In this document: one piece after another, positions 52,400-60,351 of the stretch
Position numbering within the stretch: position 1 is the first letter of the stretch
How the letters are laid out: every line of letters starts with the position of its first letter
Source: JAJDTR01 sp965220415
GTDB taxonomy: Bacteria > Poribacteria > WGA-4E > JAJDTR01
NCBI GenBank assembly: GCA_965220415.1
Contig: OZ244829.1
Span: 5,208,001 to 5,272,000, forward strand
DNA: 64,000 bases
Direction of reading: 5' to 3'
The notes under the pieces: model-generated
The model's input: the letters and a program-made list of their open reading frames with translations, nothing else
What the model was told of the DNA's origin: nothing
Databases searched by the model: none
Translations under genes and position numbers: made by a program

Positions 52400-52635
52400 G
52401 ATGGGCCAAACAGTAACGAAATCCTGTTGCCGTCTGGCGCATCGGTTGTCCGGTTGATACTATTCATCTGGAGTGGATTCTATGCCTATTGCAACTGCTG
52501 CGTGGAGGTAATTTGGTGGCAATGATGTCATTGATATTCTTCCTATAGTATTGGTGAGTTCTTCGCCGCAAAACCCTTCACTTAGTCCCCATAGGGCGCG
52601 GAGTAAGTCTCAATCTTACCCTATACGGTGGGTGC

Positions 52636-52706
52636 GATCAAGCGAATGGATAGTGAGTGATCAACTGAACGAATAGTGAAGGCGATAGTAGATCCTGATA
52701 GAGATC
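52636..52706 (+). repeat. GATC-bounded dispersed repeat, copy D (compound)
   Basis: Seventy-one bases look like two fused units: GATCAAGCGAATGGATAGTG, then GATCAACTGAACGAATAGTG followed by AAGGCGATAG and a final GATAGAGATC. The sequence after it, TCTTTCCAACCGCACC and CACCTACGG, matches the region between copies A and B on the opposite strand, so the full repeat is longer than the core. Confidence 0.7.
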
Positions 52707-52877
52707 TCTTTCCAACCGCACCGGCACCTACGGAAACCAGTGCCATGAGTCATCTTTTGTGGCGCACCCATCAGTGAATGAACTGGTATTCCCTCGCTCA
52801 CGTCTACATGGAGATTAACAGTTCAAGACATTGAAGCCGCGTGACTTGCGACTCAAAACGCTTAACTTGATTCCTAT

Positions 52878-52898
52878 GGGCAACCACGAGCGTTGCCC
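52878..52898 (+). repeat. GGGCAAC/GTTGCCC hairpin
   Basis: GGGCAAC (52878-52884) and GTTGCCC (52892-52898) form a seven-base-pair stem, followed by CCTACA. It belongs to the group of short hairpins crowded into the gap before trpS. The rest of 52400-53096 holds only repeats; I see no gene there. Confidence 0.55.
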
Positions 52899-52916
52899 CT
52901 ACATTGGGTCAATTTT

Positions 52917-53001
52917 CGTAGGGGTTGGGTTTCCCAACCCGTTGGGCGAGGATCAACTGACTGGATAAGGAAGGCGATAGAGATCTTACCTCGCCCCTAC
53001 G
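52917..53001 (+). repeat. Nested palindrome containing GATC repeat copy E
   Basis: An outer inverted repeat CGTAGGGG (52917-52924)/CCCCTACG (52994-53001) and an inner GGGCGAGG (52944-52951)/CCTCGCCC (52989-52996) enclose two things. One is a hairpin GGGTTGGG/CCCAACCC (52922-52940). The other is the 35-bp unit GATCAACTGACTGGATAAGG to GCGATAGAGATC (52951-52985). The unit sits exactly in the loop between the inner arms. Confidence 0.7.
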
Positions 53002-53096
53002 ATAGGGAATTATAGGCGCACCTTACACAAATGTCAATACGTCCTAGCAACTCTATTCTGAAAAATCAGATGCGTTTCCCCTGCCATTAAAATAGG

Positions 53097-53125
53097 TTGA
53101 CATCAAGTTTCCCACAAAGTATAAT
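53097..53125 (+). promoter_or_regulatory. Consensus sigma-70 promoter upstream of trpS
   Basis: TTGACA (53097-53102) and TATAAT (53120-53125) are perfect hexamers with a 17-base spacer, the second such promoter in the window. The expected start site is near 53131. Confidence 0.85.
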
Positions 53126-53168
53126 TAACCCAGCGTCATCATCATGTTCAGAAGGTTCTCAACCTCTC

Positions 53169-53261
53169 ATGTTGGATCTTAGTTGTGCCGTTAACAACGT
53201 TGAATCTAACACTTGGACCTGGCATTACGATTGCGGAGTAGAGGTGCGACTGGAGGGTTGA
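53169..53261 (+). CDS. Possible leader peptide with Trp-Thr-Trp upstream of trpS
   Basis: A 30-codon frame reads MLDLSCAVNNVESNTWTWHY then DCGVEVRLEG. Two Trp codons at 53214-53222 are separated by one Thr codon, the type of sequence used for tryptophan-responsive ribosome stalling. Its stop lies within the downstream pairing segment of the leader. The only purine tract upstream (AGAAGG, about 53150-53155) is 13 bases away, and two Trp codons could occur by chance, so the call is tentative. Confidence 0.3.
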   Translation: MLDLSCAVNNVESNTWTWHYDCGVEVRLEG

Positions 53262-53293
53262 GACTGGAATCTATAGCTCGCTGTAACCTCAAC

Positions 53294-53328
53294 AAGCCGC
53301 AGGTGAACTTCATACCAGCGGCTTTTTT
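53294..53328 (+). terminator. Intrinsic terminator before trpS
   Basis: AAGCCGC (53294-53300) pairs with GCGGCTT (53318-53324), with a small inner GGT/ACC extension, followed by a T-run to 53328. It stands 60 bp before the trpS start on the same strand, which suggests attenuation or the end of a separate short RNA. Confidence 0.85.
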
Positions 53329-53388
53329 GTTGCCACAGAACCAAATGTAAATGGAACAATTCTACGAATATGCGGCAAGGAGGACGAA

Positions 53389-54384
53389 ATGAATCGTGTA
53401 GCCTTAACGGGTATTAAGCCTACTGGGCCACCACACATCGGCAATTACCTTGGCATGATTAAACCAGCGCTGGAATTGGCTCGAGATCATCAAGCGCTCT
53501 ATTTCTTGGCTGATTACCACGCGCTGACAACAGTGAAAAATCGAGACCAGTTGATTCAGTTGACCTATGAGGTAGCGGCTGCGTGGATAGCCTTGGGCTT
53601 AAATCCGGATAAGGTCATGTTTTATCGCCAGTCAGACATCATTGAAGTGTTTGAATTAACATGGATTCTGGACTGTTTTGCCGCTAAAGGTTTGCTCAAT
53701 CGAGCGCACGCATACAAAGCCGTTGTAGATGAAAACCTTCAAGTTGGACGAGATCCCGACAAGCAGATCAACATGGGATTATTTAACTATCCCGTGCTAA
53801 TGGCTGCGGACATTTTACTTTACGGGAGCCATGTTGTCCCGGTGGGGTTGGATCAGAAGCAGCATCTTGAAATGACACGGGATATTGCTATGGCATTTAA
53901 CAAGAATTATGGGGACATCTTGGTGCTTCCCGAGGCATCAATCAAAGAGGAGGTCATGACAATTCCTGGGACTGACGGACGCAAGATGAGTGCAAGCTAC
54001 AACAACACGCTTCCTGTTTTTGCACCTCCGAAAGAGTTGCGCAAACGAGTAATGCGGATCGTTACAGATTCCAAGCGACCGGAGGATCCGAAAGATCCTG
54101 ACTCATGCAATGTGTTTGCAATCTATCGTCATTTTGCTGCTCCGGACGCCGTTGAATCAACACGCCAGCGATATATTCAGGGTGGTCTGGCGTATGGGGA
54201 GATAAAAGGAGAGTTATTTGAACTGCTTGACTCGACTTTTGGGAGTGCCCGCGAGAAATACAACGAGTTAGTGGCGAATCGGGATGAAATTGACAGGATT
54301 TTAATGAAAGGCGCCGAGGAAGCGCGCGCCATTGCCATGCCGATTATTGAGAGAGTACGCCAAGCCGTTGGTGTTGCAAAGTAG
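53389..54384 (+). CDS. trpS: Tryptophanyl-tRNA synthetase
   Basis: TrpRS (331 residues) is a class I synthetase charging tRNA-Trp. The HIGH-type motif is PPHIGN (14-19) and the KMSKS-type loop is KMSAS (199-203). LQVGRDPDKQINMGLFNYPV and VPVGLDQKQHLEMTRDIA are family-typical. ATG 53389 follows a strong AAGGAGGA. It is preceded by a promoter, a structured leader and a terminator, implying regulated expression. An ABC-2 permease gene follows. Confidence 0.97.
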   Translation: MNRVALTGIKPTGPPHIGNYLGMIKPALELARDHQALYFLADYHALTTVKNRDQLIQLTYEVAAAWIALGLNPDKVMFYRQSDIIEVFELTWILDCFAAKGLLNRAHAYKAVVDENLQVGRDPDKQINMGLFNYPVLMAADILLYGSHVVPVGLDQKQHLEMTRDIAMAFNKNYGDILVLPEASIKEEVMTIPGTDGRKMSASYNNTLPVFAPPKELRKRVMRIVTDSKRPEDPKDPDSCNVFAIYRHFAAPDAVESTRQRYIQGGLAYGEIKGELFELLDSTFGSAREKYNELVANRDEIDRILMKGAEEARAIAMPIIERVRQAVGVAK

Positions 54385-54449
54385 ATGCATGGACTAGTCG
54401 GCAATTGAAGTTTTCGCGGCAATGGAATTGGCACAAGTAATCAACCCAA

Positions 54450-55250
54450 GTGACCGAGGAAAATCCTGCACTAGGCGGTGACATGATCGCACTGATAGCG
54501 AAAGAGTTGCGTTATTATGCAGGTCAGCGAAAGTTCAGACGAATTCAACTCATCATAATAGGTTTGCTTTCTCTGATTCTGCTGATTTCCGCATTCGAGT
54601 TATTTGCGTATGTACAAAGAGGCGGGCAATTCAATGTTGGCTACGGGATTTACTCCATACTGGCGATTGCCCTTTTCATAATGTTACTTTGTCTTGTTGT
54701 ACCGCTGCAAGCAATAGAAGCGGCACAGATTGAAAATCTAAACTCCAATATCGACCTTCTCAGAATAAGCCCACTCAGTATCTGGAAGCAATTGGCTGCG
54801 AAACTCGTGGCGTCAATTATTGCAGCTCTTTGGTCAATTTGGCTCGTCACCCCCCTATTTTGGTTCTCAATCTACAGCGGCGGTCTAACTCTTAATCAAA
54901 TATTCACATGCTTGTTGGTTTATGTCGTGAGCACATCTCTTTTTTCAATGATCGGAATATGTTTTGCGTTTTCGGCGAACCCTGTTCAAGCGAGGGTGCG
55001 CAGCTTCTCAACGATTTTGCTAATTACCTTCCTCCCGCTCATTTCATGGTGGGCGCTTCCCCTTGATGATACTCTCCTAAGCGTGTTAAATTCCTTGAGC
55101 CCCGTAAGTGTCCTGTTATCCGTTGTTGGATGGTATCCAAACGCGTTCATGACGGGTTTCTCGCTGTGGTCGTGGATGGTGTGCGTCTATTTTGTGGCAT
55201 CTGCTGTCCTGTATTGGATCGCGGCGAAACGACATATCGGCACGAATTAA
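54450..55250 (+). CDS. ABC-2 type transporter permease
   Basis: The 266-residue integral membrane protein has six predicted helices, starting IALIAKELRYYAGQRKFRRI and RIQLIIIGLLSLILLISAFE. The segment after helix 2, PLQAIEAAQIENLNSNIDLL and RISPLSIWKQLAAKLV, is typical of ABC-2/NatB-like permeases. It should form the membrane part of an exporter. No ATP-binding partner gene is adjacent. GTG 54450 opens the frame; ATG 54483 (MIALIAKEL) preceded by GGCGGTG is an equally plausible start. Confidence 0.75.
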   Translation: MTEENPALGGDMIALIAKELRYYAGQRKFRRIQLIIIGLLSLILLISAFELFAYVQRGGQFNVGYGIYSILAIALFIMLLCLVVPLQAIEAAQIENLNSNIDLLRISPLSIWKQLAAKLVASIIAALWSIWLVTPLFWFSIYSGGLTLNQIFTCLLVYVVSTSLFSMIGICFAFSANPVQARVRSFSTILLITFLPLISWWALPLDDTLLSVLNSLSPVSVLLSVVGWYPNAFMTGFSLWSWMVCVYFVASAVLYWIAAKRHIGTN

Positions 55251-55330
55251 TTCTCTACACAGGTTAAGGTGTAAGAGCCTGTTTGAAAAGTACAATTTGT
55301 AGGGTGCGCACTGCGCACCAGCCTCTAAAA

Positions 55331-55343
55331 GCCCCAGAGGGGC
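55331..55343 (+). repeat. GCCCC-AGA-GGGGC hairpin
   Basis: A five-base-pair stem with an AGA loop, followed by GGAAGGTGTATAGAAATG, which resembles the tail of the CTCC-AGA-GGAG hairpins at 36.4-36.5 kb. It lies inside the MITE-like element. Confidence 0.6.
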
Positions 55344-55392
55344 GGAAGGTGTATAGAAATGCCCAAAGCCCCGTGCACTAAGCCCCGGAGAG

Positions 55393-55427
55393 GATCAAGC
55401 GAACGAATAGTGAGTGCGATAGAGATC
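55393..55427 (+). repeat. GATC-bounded dispersed repeat, copy F
   Basis: A 35-bp unit beginning GATCAAGCGAACGAATAGTG and ending GCGATAGAGATC, almost identical to copy C, here carried inside the MITE-like element. Confidence 0.75.
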
Positions 55428-55517
55428 CCACAGGTACGTGACAGACGACAAAAAAAACAAAAAGACTTTCTACAAATGACCAAAAATGACTTTGCTGCCG
55501 ATTATTCAAACAGGCTC

Positions 55518-55949
55518 TAAGCGAAATTACCTCCCGCTGTTACCCAATTAGTCACAGCATCTTCATCTGCGTGTCTTCGTATTTGCTACGCCGCTTCTAG
55601 ACAGTTCCCGGTCTCCTATCAGGTTTCAAAGTGCGCCGATTGCAAGGGCTATAGATTTCGTTTTCATTGGTCGATTGACGTTTCAAGTTCCTCAAGTTTC
55701 TCCATTGCCTGAATCGGTCAGTTGATGAAATCATTCGTAAGAACTTCTGAGAATCTCTTGCAATCATTTTAGCAGACAAGTATAATGGTACCTGTTCCCG
55801 CGCCATCAGTGGTTTGAGGTAGATTGGGTCAACTATATTTAAGATGCGACGCAGTTGTACTCTCAATTGAAGATACGTCTGATTCCCATTAAACACCAAT
55901 TCATAACGGGCCTAGTCCGTAGCTCAATGGATTCGCATAGATTCGCACA
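55518..55949 (+). other. Gap before the alginate-export-like gene
   Basis: I see no supported gene, promoter or repeat in these 432 bp. A tRNA-like phrase GTAGCTCAATGG near 55917-55928 is not part of a foldable tRNA. Confidence 0.45.
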
Positions 55950-57188
55950 ATGCCTCGGCTTTTATTCGTAATACTAGTTGTTTCGATTATTTCTCCGCGA
56001 CCAATAGAGTCTTCGACGGATGGGATTGAACTGTCCGGTCAATTTCGATCAAGAGGAGTATTTGACAACACCGATTTCAACAGTGATACGCCTGCGGTCA
56101 GGAGCACGCTGCTACGGATACGTCTCAACGCGGAGTTTCAGCCGGCAGAGAAAATCTCAACATTTATGCAATTGCAAGATTCGCGAGTTTTTGGGATTGA
56201 GCACGGCACTATTGCGAACCTTCGCAACGTTGACCTTCATCAAGCATATCTGCAAGTAGAGGATCTCTTTGCTCAGAAGCTGACGCTCAAAATGGGGCGT
56301 ATGCAACTGGCGTATGCAGAGGAGCGATTGATTGGTGAATTTGATTGGAGTAATGTTGGACGAGCCTTTGATGGCACACTACTGCGTTATGCACCAAACG
56401 ACATGTTCAGCTTGGATATTTTTGGGACGAAAATTGTCCAGCGTACAGACTATGAAAATCCGGCTGACACAGGCTTTTACTTTGGCGGATTATATGCCTC
56501 TCACCAACCTAAGGAGTCTTACCGTGTGGACCTCTACATCCTAGGTGAGTTGAATCGACGACAAGCAGAGAATCGGGGGGCAGATCTTCAGCGAGTCACG
56601 ATCGGAACATACGACACGGGAAATTTCACCGTAATTGATTATGATGTAGAAGCCGCTGTTCAGTTCGGCACACGTTACAATGCCTCAACTGGAGAACGTC
56701 AGCGTGTATCCACATTCATGTTGGCCGGTGAGATTGGGCATACTTTCGATGTGGACAATAAACCTCGTGTCGTGCTCGGATACGATTACTTGTCTGGCCG
56801 AGAACCCGCGGATGAAACTTACAGAGCCTTCGACACGCTGTTCGCCGCGAGCCACAAGTTTTACGGGTTTATGGATTACTTCGTGAATATTCCGGTTCAG
56901 ACACAGGACCGAGGCTTGCAAGATTTGATGGCGAAATTCCGACTTGTGCCACATAAGAAGCTAACGGTTGGCGTAGATGTGCATCAGTTTATGCTTGCGA
57001 AAAGGATGATGGACGGCAGAAGTTATGGACAAGAGGTCGATATAACCGCTCTCTATCATTACCATGAGGTTCTCTGTTTTCAACTTGGCGTCTCAATGTT
57101 CATGCCGGACAAATTGATGCAAACGAGATTCAAGGAAAATGACGATCTGGCATTTTGGGCATACCTGATGACAACAGCGAATTTCTAG
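55950..57188 (+). CDS. Alginate-export-like outer-membrane beta-barrel
   Basis: The 412-residue protein has a signal peptide (MPRLLFVILVVSIISP) and a barrel resembling the alginate_exp/AlgE-like family. Family landmarks are RIRLNAEFQPAEKISTFMQL, LHQAYLQVED, LTLKMGRMQLAYAEERLIG and DWSNVGRAFDG. It ends in a terminal Phe (MTTANF). Many such proteins are general outer-membrane porins rather than true alginate exporters, and no alginate genes are nearby. ATG 55950 has no clear ribosome-binding site. It is followed 84 bp later by an acyl-CoA dehydrogenase. Confidence 0.8.
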   Translation: MPRLLFVILVVSIISPRPIESSTDGIELSGQFRSRGVFDNTDFNSDTPAVRSTLLRIRLNAEFQPAEKISTFMQLQDSRVFGIEHGTIANLRNVDLHQAYLQVEDLFAQKLTLKMGRMQLAYAEERLIGEFDWSNVGRAFDGTLLRYAPNDMFSLDIFGTKIVQRTDYENPADTGFYFGGLYASHQPKESYRVDLYILGELNRRQAENRGADLQRVTIGTYDTGNFTVIDYDVEAAVQFGTRYNASTGERQRVSTFMLAGEIGHTFDVDNKPRVVLGYDYLSGREPADETYRAFDTLFAASHKFYGFMDYFVNIPVQTQDRGLQDLMAKFRLVPHKKLTVGVDVHQFMLAKRMMDGRSYGQEVDITALYHYHEVLCFQLGVSMFMPDKLMQTRFKENDDLAFWAYLMTTANF

Positions 57189-57272
57189 AGCAAGCGGCAA
57201 TCATACGCTATTTGGACCATCTTGAGAACCTCTTACCTGCCGCGCATTCTCTTTTCCACACAAAGCCTAACC

Positions 57273-58481
57273 ATGGATTTAGAACTTTCCGAAAATCATA
57301 GGATTATCCAAAAGCAGGTTTATGATTTCTCGCGCGAAGAGATCGTGCCCATTATCGTAGAACATGATAGAAAAGCCGAATTTCCACGTCAATTGTTACC
57401 GAAGCTGGGCGCACGCGGTTTTCTAGGAGTATGTTTGCCGGTACGTTATGGTGGCGCAGGTATGGATTACGGTGCGCTTGCCGTAGTATCGGAAGGACTG
57501 GAATGGGCGGATTCCTCCGTCCGCGAAACACTTGCTGTTCACTTGGGTTTACATGCTTTGCCGATTTTTCAATGGGGTACCGAGGCGCAGAAGGCGTATT
57601 TCTTGCCTTCGTTAGCCAGCGGCGAAAACACCGGTTGTTTCGCTTTAACAGAAGCTGAATGTGGTTCGGATGTTTCCGGGCTGAATAGCCGTGCGCATAA
57701 AGAGGGCAGTCACTATATCTTGACCGGTAAAAAAACCTGGATTACCCTAGCCAATGTCGCTGACCGTATGCTCGTTTTCGCCAAGACCGATCCTAGTCAA
57801 GGGACGCGCGGAATTACCGCTTTCATTCTGGAGCGTAACTGGGAGGGGTTGACCACGGGGACCATCAAGGGCAAGATGGGGGTGAGGGCTAGCGATACCG
57901 GATGGATCGAAATGGAAAACGTAGCCGTACCCGAAAGCCATCGTTTGGGTGAAGAGGGCGAGGGCTTTAAGATTGCCATGAGTGCACTAGATAATGGTCG
58001 TTATACAGTCGCTGCCGGAGCAGTCGGATTGATGAAGGCTTGCTTGCAGGACAGTGTTCAATACGCACGTGGTCGCCAAACCTTTGGGAAGCCTATTGCC
58101 GAACACCAGCTCGTTCAGCAAATGATTGCGTTAATGCAGCAGCGCATCGACTTGGGAGAATTGCTGGTACGCAAAGTGGCGTACTTGAAAAACCGTGGTT
58201 TGCGCAATACCCGCGAAACGAGCATGGCAAAATGGTATTGTACAGATTCCGCGAACGCTACCGCCAATGATGCCGTACAAATTCACGGAGCATACGGTTA
58301 TTCTGATGAGTGCAGCGTCGAACGTCACCTCCGAAACAGCAAAAGCGCGACAATCTATGAGGGCACCTCCCAAATTCATCAACTGATGCAGGCTGGGTAC
58401 GTCTTCGGATTTCGCGAGGATAAGCCGCTGCGCTGCGAATTGCCCGCTTATGACCCCGACTATTGGCAAGTTGAGGCATAG
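57273..58481 (+). CDS. Acyl-CoA dehydrogenase
   Basis: The 402-residue flavoprotein removes two hydrogens from acyl-CoA thioesters in fatty-acid or amino-acid breakdown, passing electrons to ETF. The N-terminal helical domain, the middle beta domain with CFALTEAECGSDVSGL and KTWITLANVAD, and the C-terminal helical domain with RQTFGKPIAEHQLVQQ are complete. The catalytic Glu is probably E363 in IYEGTSQIH. ATG 57273 (MDLELSENH) is chosen because the family starts there, though no Shine-Dalgarno site is evident. Chain-length preference cannot be read. Confidence 0.93.
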   Translation: MDLELSENHRIIQKQVYDFSREEIVPIIVEHDRKAEFPRQLLPKLGARGFLGVCLPVRYGGAGMDYGALAVVSEGLEWADSSVRETLAVHLGLHALPIFQWGTEAQKAYFLPSLASGENTGCFALTEAECGSDVSGLNSRAHKEGSHYILTGKKTWITLANVADRMLVFAKTDPSQGTRGITAFILERNWEGLTTGTIKGKMGVRASDTGWIEMENVAVPESHRLGEEGEGFKIAMSALDNGRYTVAAGAVGLMKACLQDSVQYARGRQTFGKPIAEHQLVQQMIALMQQRIDLGELLVRKVAYLKNRGLRNTRETSMAKWYCTDSANATANDAVQIHGAYGYSDECSVERHLRNSKSATIYEGTSQIHQLMQAGYVFGFREDKPLRCELPAYDPDYWQVEA

Positions 58482-58613
58482 CAGACAATTGGGGCGATCT
58501 CCGGTCATAAACAACAACTAACCGCTTATAACAGATTGCACTATTCACTCCAGATGGTGCTAGTCGGTTGGTTTAAGGCGCGGAGTCACCAATTTGTTTT
58601 CACGAGGTTTTTC

Positions 58614-60023
58614 ATGCTTCATGTCACAATTATCGGCGGCGGGATTTCAGGGTTGGCGACCGCGTTTTATCTGCAGGAGAAATCCCGAAAACACGGGGAA
58701 GAGGTTGAATATACGCTTGTCGAAAGCTCCCCCCATCTCGGCGGGAAAATCACCACGGAAAGAGTCGGAGATTTCGTCGTCGAAGGTGGACCGGACTTGA
58801 TGTTGACCCAAAAGCCGTGGGGCGTACAACTCTGCCACGATCTCGGTTTGGGAGACCGACTCATTTCTACAAATGATGACCGACGGAATACCTTCCTGCT
58901 TCAGAAAGGCAATCTCGTACCCTTTCCTAACGATTTTACGCTTCTTCCCACCCGACTAACCTCATTCGTCCGATCGCCCATGTTCTCCATCCGGGGAAAA
59001 CTCCGAATGGGATTGGACCTGATTATCCCCCCGCGTAAAGAAATCGGTGACGAGAGCCTCGCAGATTTCATTCGTCGCCGGTTCGGACAAGAAACTGTCG
59101 ATAAAATCGGAGGACCCCTGCTTGCGGCGATTCACCAAGCGGACCCGGAACGGTTGAGTCTACTGTCCACTTTTCCCCGGTTTGCCGCTATGGAGCAAGA
59201 ACACGGAAGTTTGATTCGAGCCATGCGGGCGCAAAGAATGAAACAACCATCTCCACAAGGCAGACCGCCGGCAATGTTCAAGAGCCTAAAAACTGGACTG
59301 GGCGAGATGGTAGACGCATTGGCAAAAAATCTGAGAGGCTGCATACGAAAAGGGAGTCCTGTGACCAAGGTGCGGCCTAGAAGCAATGGGTTTGAAGTAA
59401 CGCTGTCCCAGGAGATGTTTCCTACCGATGTGTTAGTGTTGGCGGTACCAGCCGATGTGGCAGCCGAGTTGGTAAACCCGTTTGCGTCTCAACTCGGAGA
59501 GATTCTTGGAACGATTCGCTACGTTTCTACGGGCACTGTGTCGTTGGGGTATCGAAAGGCGGAGATTGCAAACCAACATGAGCTGAACGGTTTTGGCTTC
59601 CTGGTTCCCAAATCGGAGGGCAGATTCATTTCAGGATGTACCTGGTCATCTTCCAAGCTCCAGCACCGTGCACCCGACGATGGCGTATTGATACGGGTTT
59701 TTGTTGGCGGTCCCGGTCAAGAAGACATCATTTCCTTAGATGATAGTGATTTGGTACAGTTGGTACGTCGTGAAATCGGTGATATTTTGGGAATTAACGC
59801 CGAACCGATTGTCCAGCGAATCCATCGTTGGCCGCGAGGTCGTCCGCAATACGATGTTGGGCATCTGGATCGCGTCGCTAGGATAGAGGCACTCGCCGAG
59901 ACAATCCCGGGGCTGTTTCTTACCGGTAGCGCATACCGTGGTTCGGGTATACCGGATTGTGTAAGGGAGGCGCTTCAAACCGTAGACCGCATTCTCGGAG
60001 TAGCATGTGAAGAGAACAGTTGA
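58614..60023 (+). CDS. hemG: Protoporphyrinogen oxidase, oxygen-dependent type
   Basis: The 469-residue FAD enzyme oxidises protoporphyrinogen or coproporphyrinogen in heme synthesis (HemG/HemY type). The FAD-binding IIGGGISGLATAF is at residues 6-18. Also visible are ESSPHLGGKI, EGGPDLMLTQKPWG, DPERLSLLSTFPRF and the C-terminal FAD segment GLFLTGSAYRGSGIPDCVR. ATG 58614 lies six bases after GAGG; the frame upstream is open but unsupported. No other heme gene is adjacent. Confidence 0.92.
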   Translation: MLHVTIIGGGISGLATAFYLQEKSRKHGEEVEYTLVESSPHLGGKITTERVGDFVVEGGPDLMLTQKPWGVQLCHDLGLGDRLISTNDDRRNTFLLQKGNLVPFPNDFTLLPTRLTSFVRSPMFSIRGKLRMGLDLIIPPRKEIGDESLADFIRRRFGQETVDKIGGPLLAAIHQADPERLSLLSTFPRFAAMEQEHGSLIRAMRAQRMKQPSPQGRPPAMFKSLKTGLGEMVDALAKNLRGCIRKGSPVTKVRPRSNGFEVTLSQEMFPTDVLVLAVPADVAAELVNPFASQLGEILGTIRYVSTGTVSLGYRKAEIANQHELNGFGFLVPKSEGRFISGCTWSSSKLQHRAPDDGVLIRVFVGGPGQEDIISLDDSDLVQLVRREIGDILGINAEPIVQRIHRWPRGRPQYDVGHLDRVARIEALAETIPGLFLTGSAYRGSGIPDCVREALQTVDRILGVACEENS

Positions 60024-60351
60024 AGCGTTGAAGATGTGCAAAGTCTGTATGTCTGTCCTGCGCTCCGACGGAGCGGTATGTTCGGCGGTCTAAGGCATGC
60101 GGAGATTTGGCTAACTGCCGTCGCTAAACTCTTGCGATTTAAATAATGAATTGTGTACGACTGACGGATAAACGGTACCGTGATTTTTAAGCGGATGGAT
60201 TCTTGGTTGTCCCACAAGTAATTGATTTACGGACCGTCGGTTGGGACCACATCGGGCTGCCCGCGGTGGGAAAGAGGGCTGTTTCACAATTATTGAAGTT
60301 CAAAGTCGACGACCCTAAAATGCCCTTGATTCGGATTGGCGTAACGCGAAT
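60024..60351 (+). repeat. Gap with a CGCTCC-GAC-GGAGCG hairpin repeat
   Basis: In this 328-bp gap the only clear element is the six-base-pair hairpin CGCTCC (60061-60066)/GGAGCG (60070-60075). It is followed by GTATGTTCGG and related to the CTCC-AGA-GGAG repeats elsewhere. No gene is supported. Confidence 0.5.

Larger units (their letters stand above)
53131..53328 (+). ncRNA. Candidate structured RNA: trpS leader or free-standing sRNA
   Basis: This is a roughly 200-nt transcript unit bounded by the consensus promoter and an intrinsic terminator. Its ends pair: CAGCG (53131-53135) with CGCTG (53279-53283), and TCTCAACC (53157-53164) with GGTTGAGA (53256-53263). The interior can form further stems, for example GTTGGAT with ATCTAAC. 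GTTGAG (53257-53262) could instead pair with CTCAAC (53288-53293) directly before the terminator, giving alternative folds. A T-box sequence is not present. It is either a trpS attenuator or an independent rod-like RNA such as a 6S-like RNA. Confidence 0.5.
55275..55517 (+). mobile_element. MITE-like element with 13-bp terminal inverted repeats
   Basis: GAGCCTGTTTGAA (55275-55287) is perfectly repeated in inverse at 55505-55517 (TTCAAACAGGCTC), and both outer ends are flanked by TAA, a likely 3-bp target duplication. The 243-bp interior has no ORF for a transposase. It contains a GCCCC-AGA-GGGGC hairpin (55331-55343) and GATC repeat copy F. The ends and flanks resemble non-autonomous IS5-type elements, which is inference from the end sequence. 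Confidence 0.7.

Noticed and set aside
53126..53388. T-box riboswitch before trpS
   Set aside because: The conserved GGGTGG-ACCGCG-type T-box sequence is not present; the terminator alone does not support it.
24205..55427. CRISPR array from the repeated 35-bp units
   Set aside because: Copies are scattered over 31 kb in both orientations with no regular spacers and no cas genes.
55905..55955. tRNA-like phrase GTAGCTCAATGG
   Set aside because: No acceptor stem, anticodon arm or T-arm (GGTTCGAATCC-type) can be matched around it.
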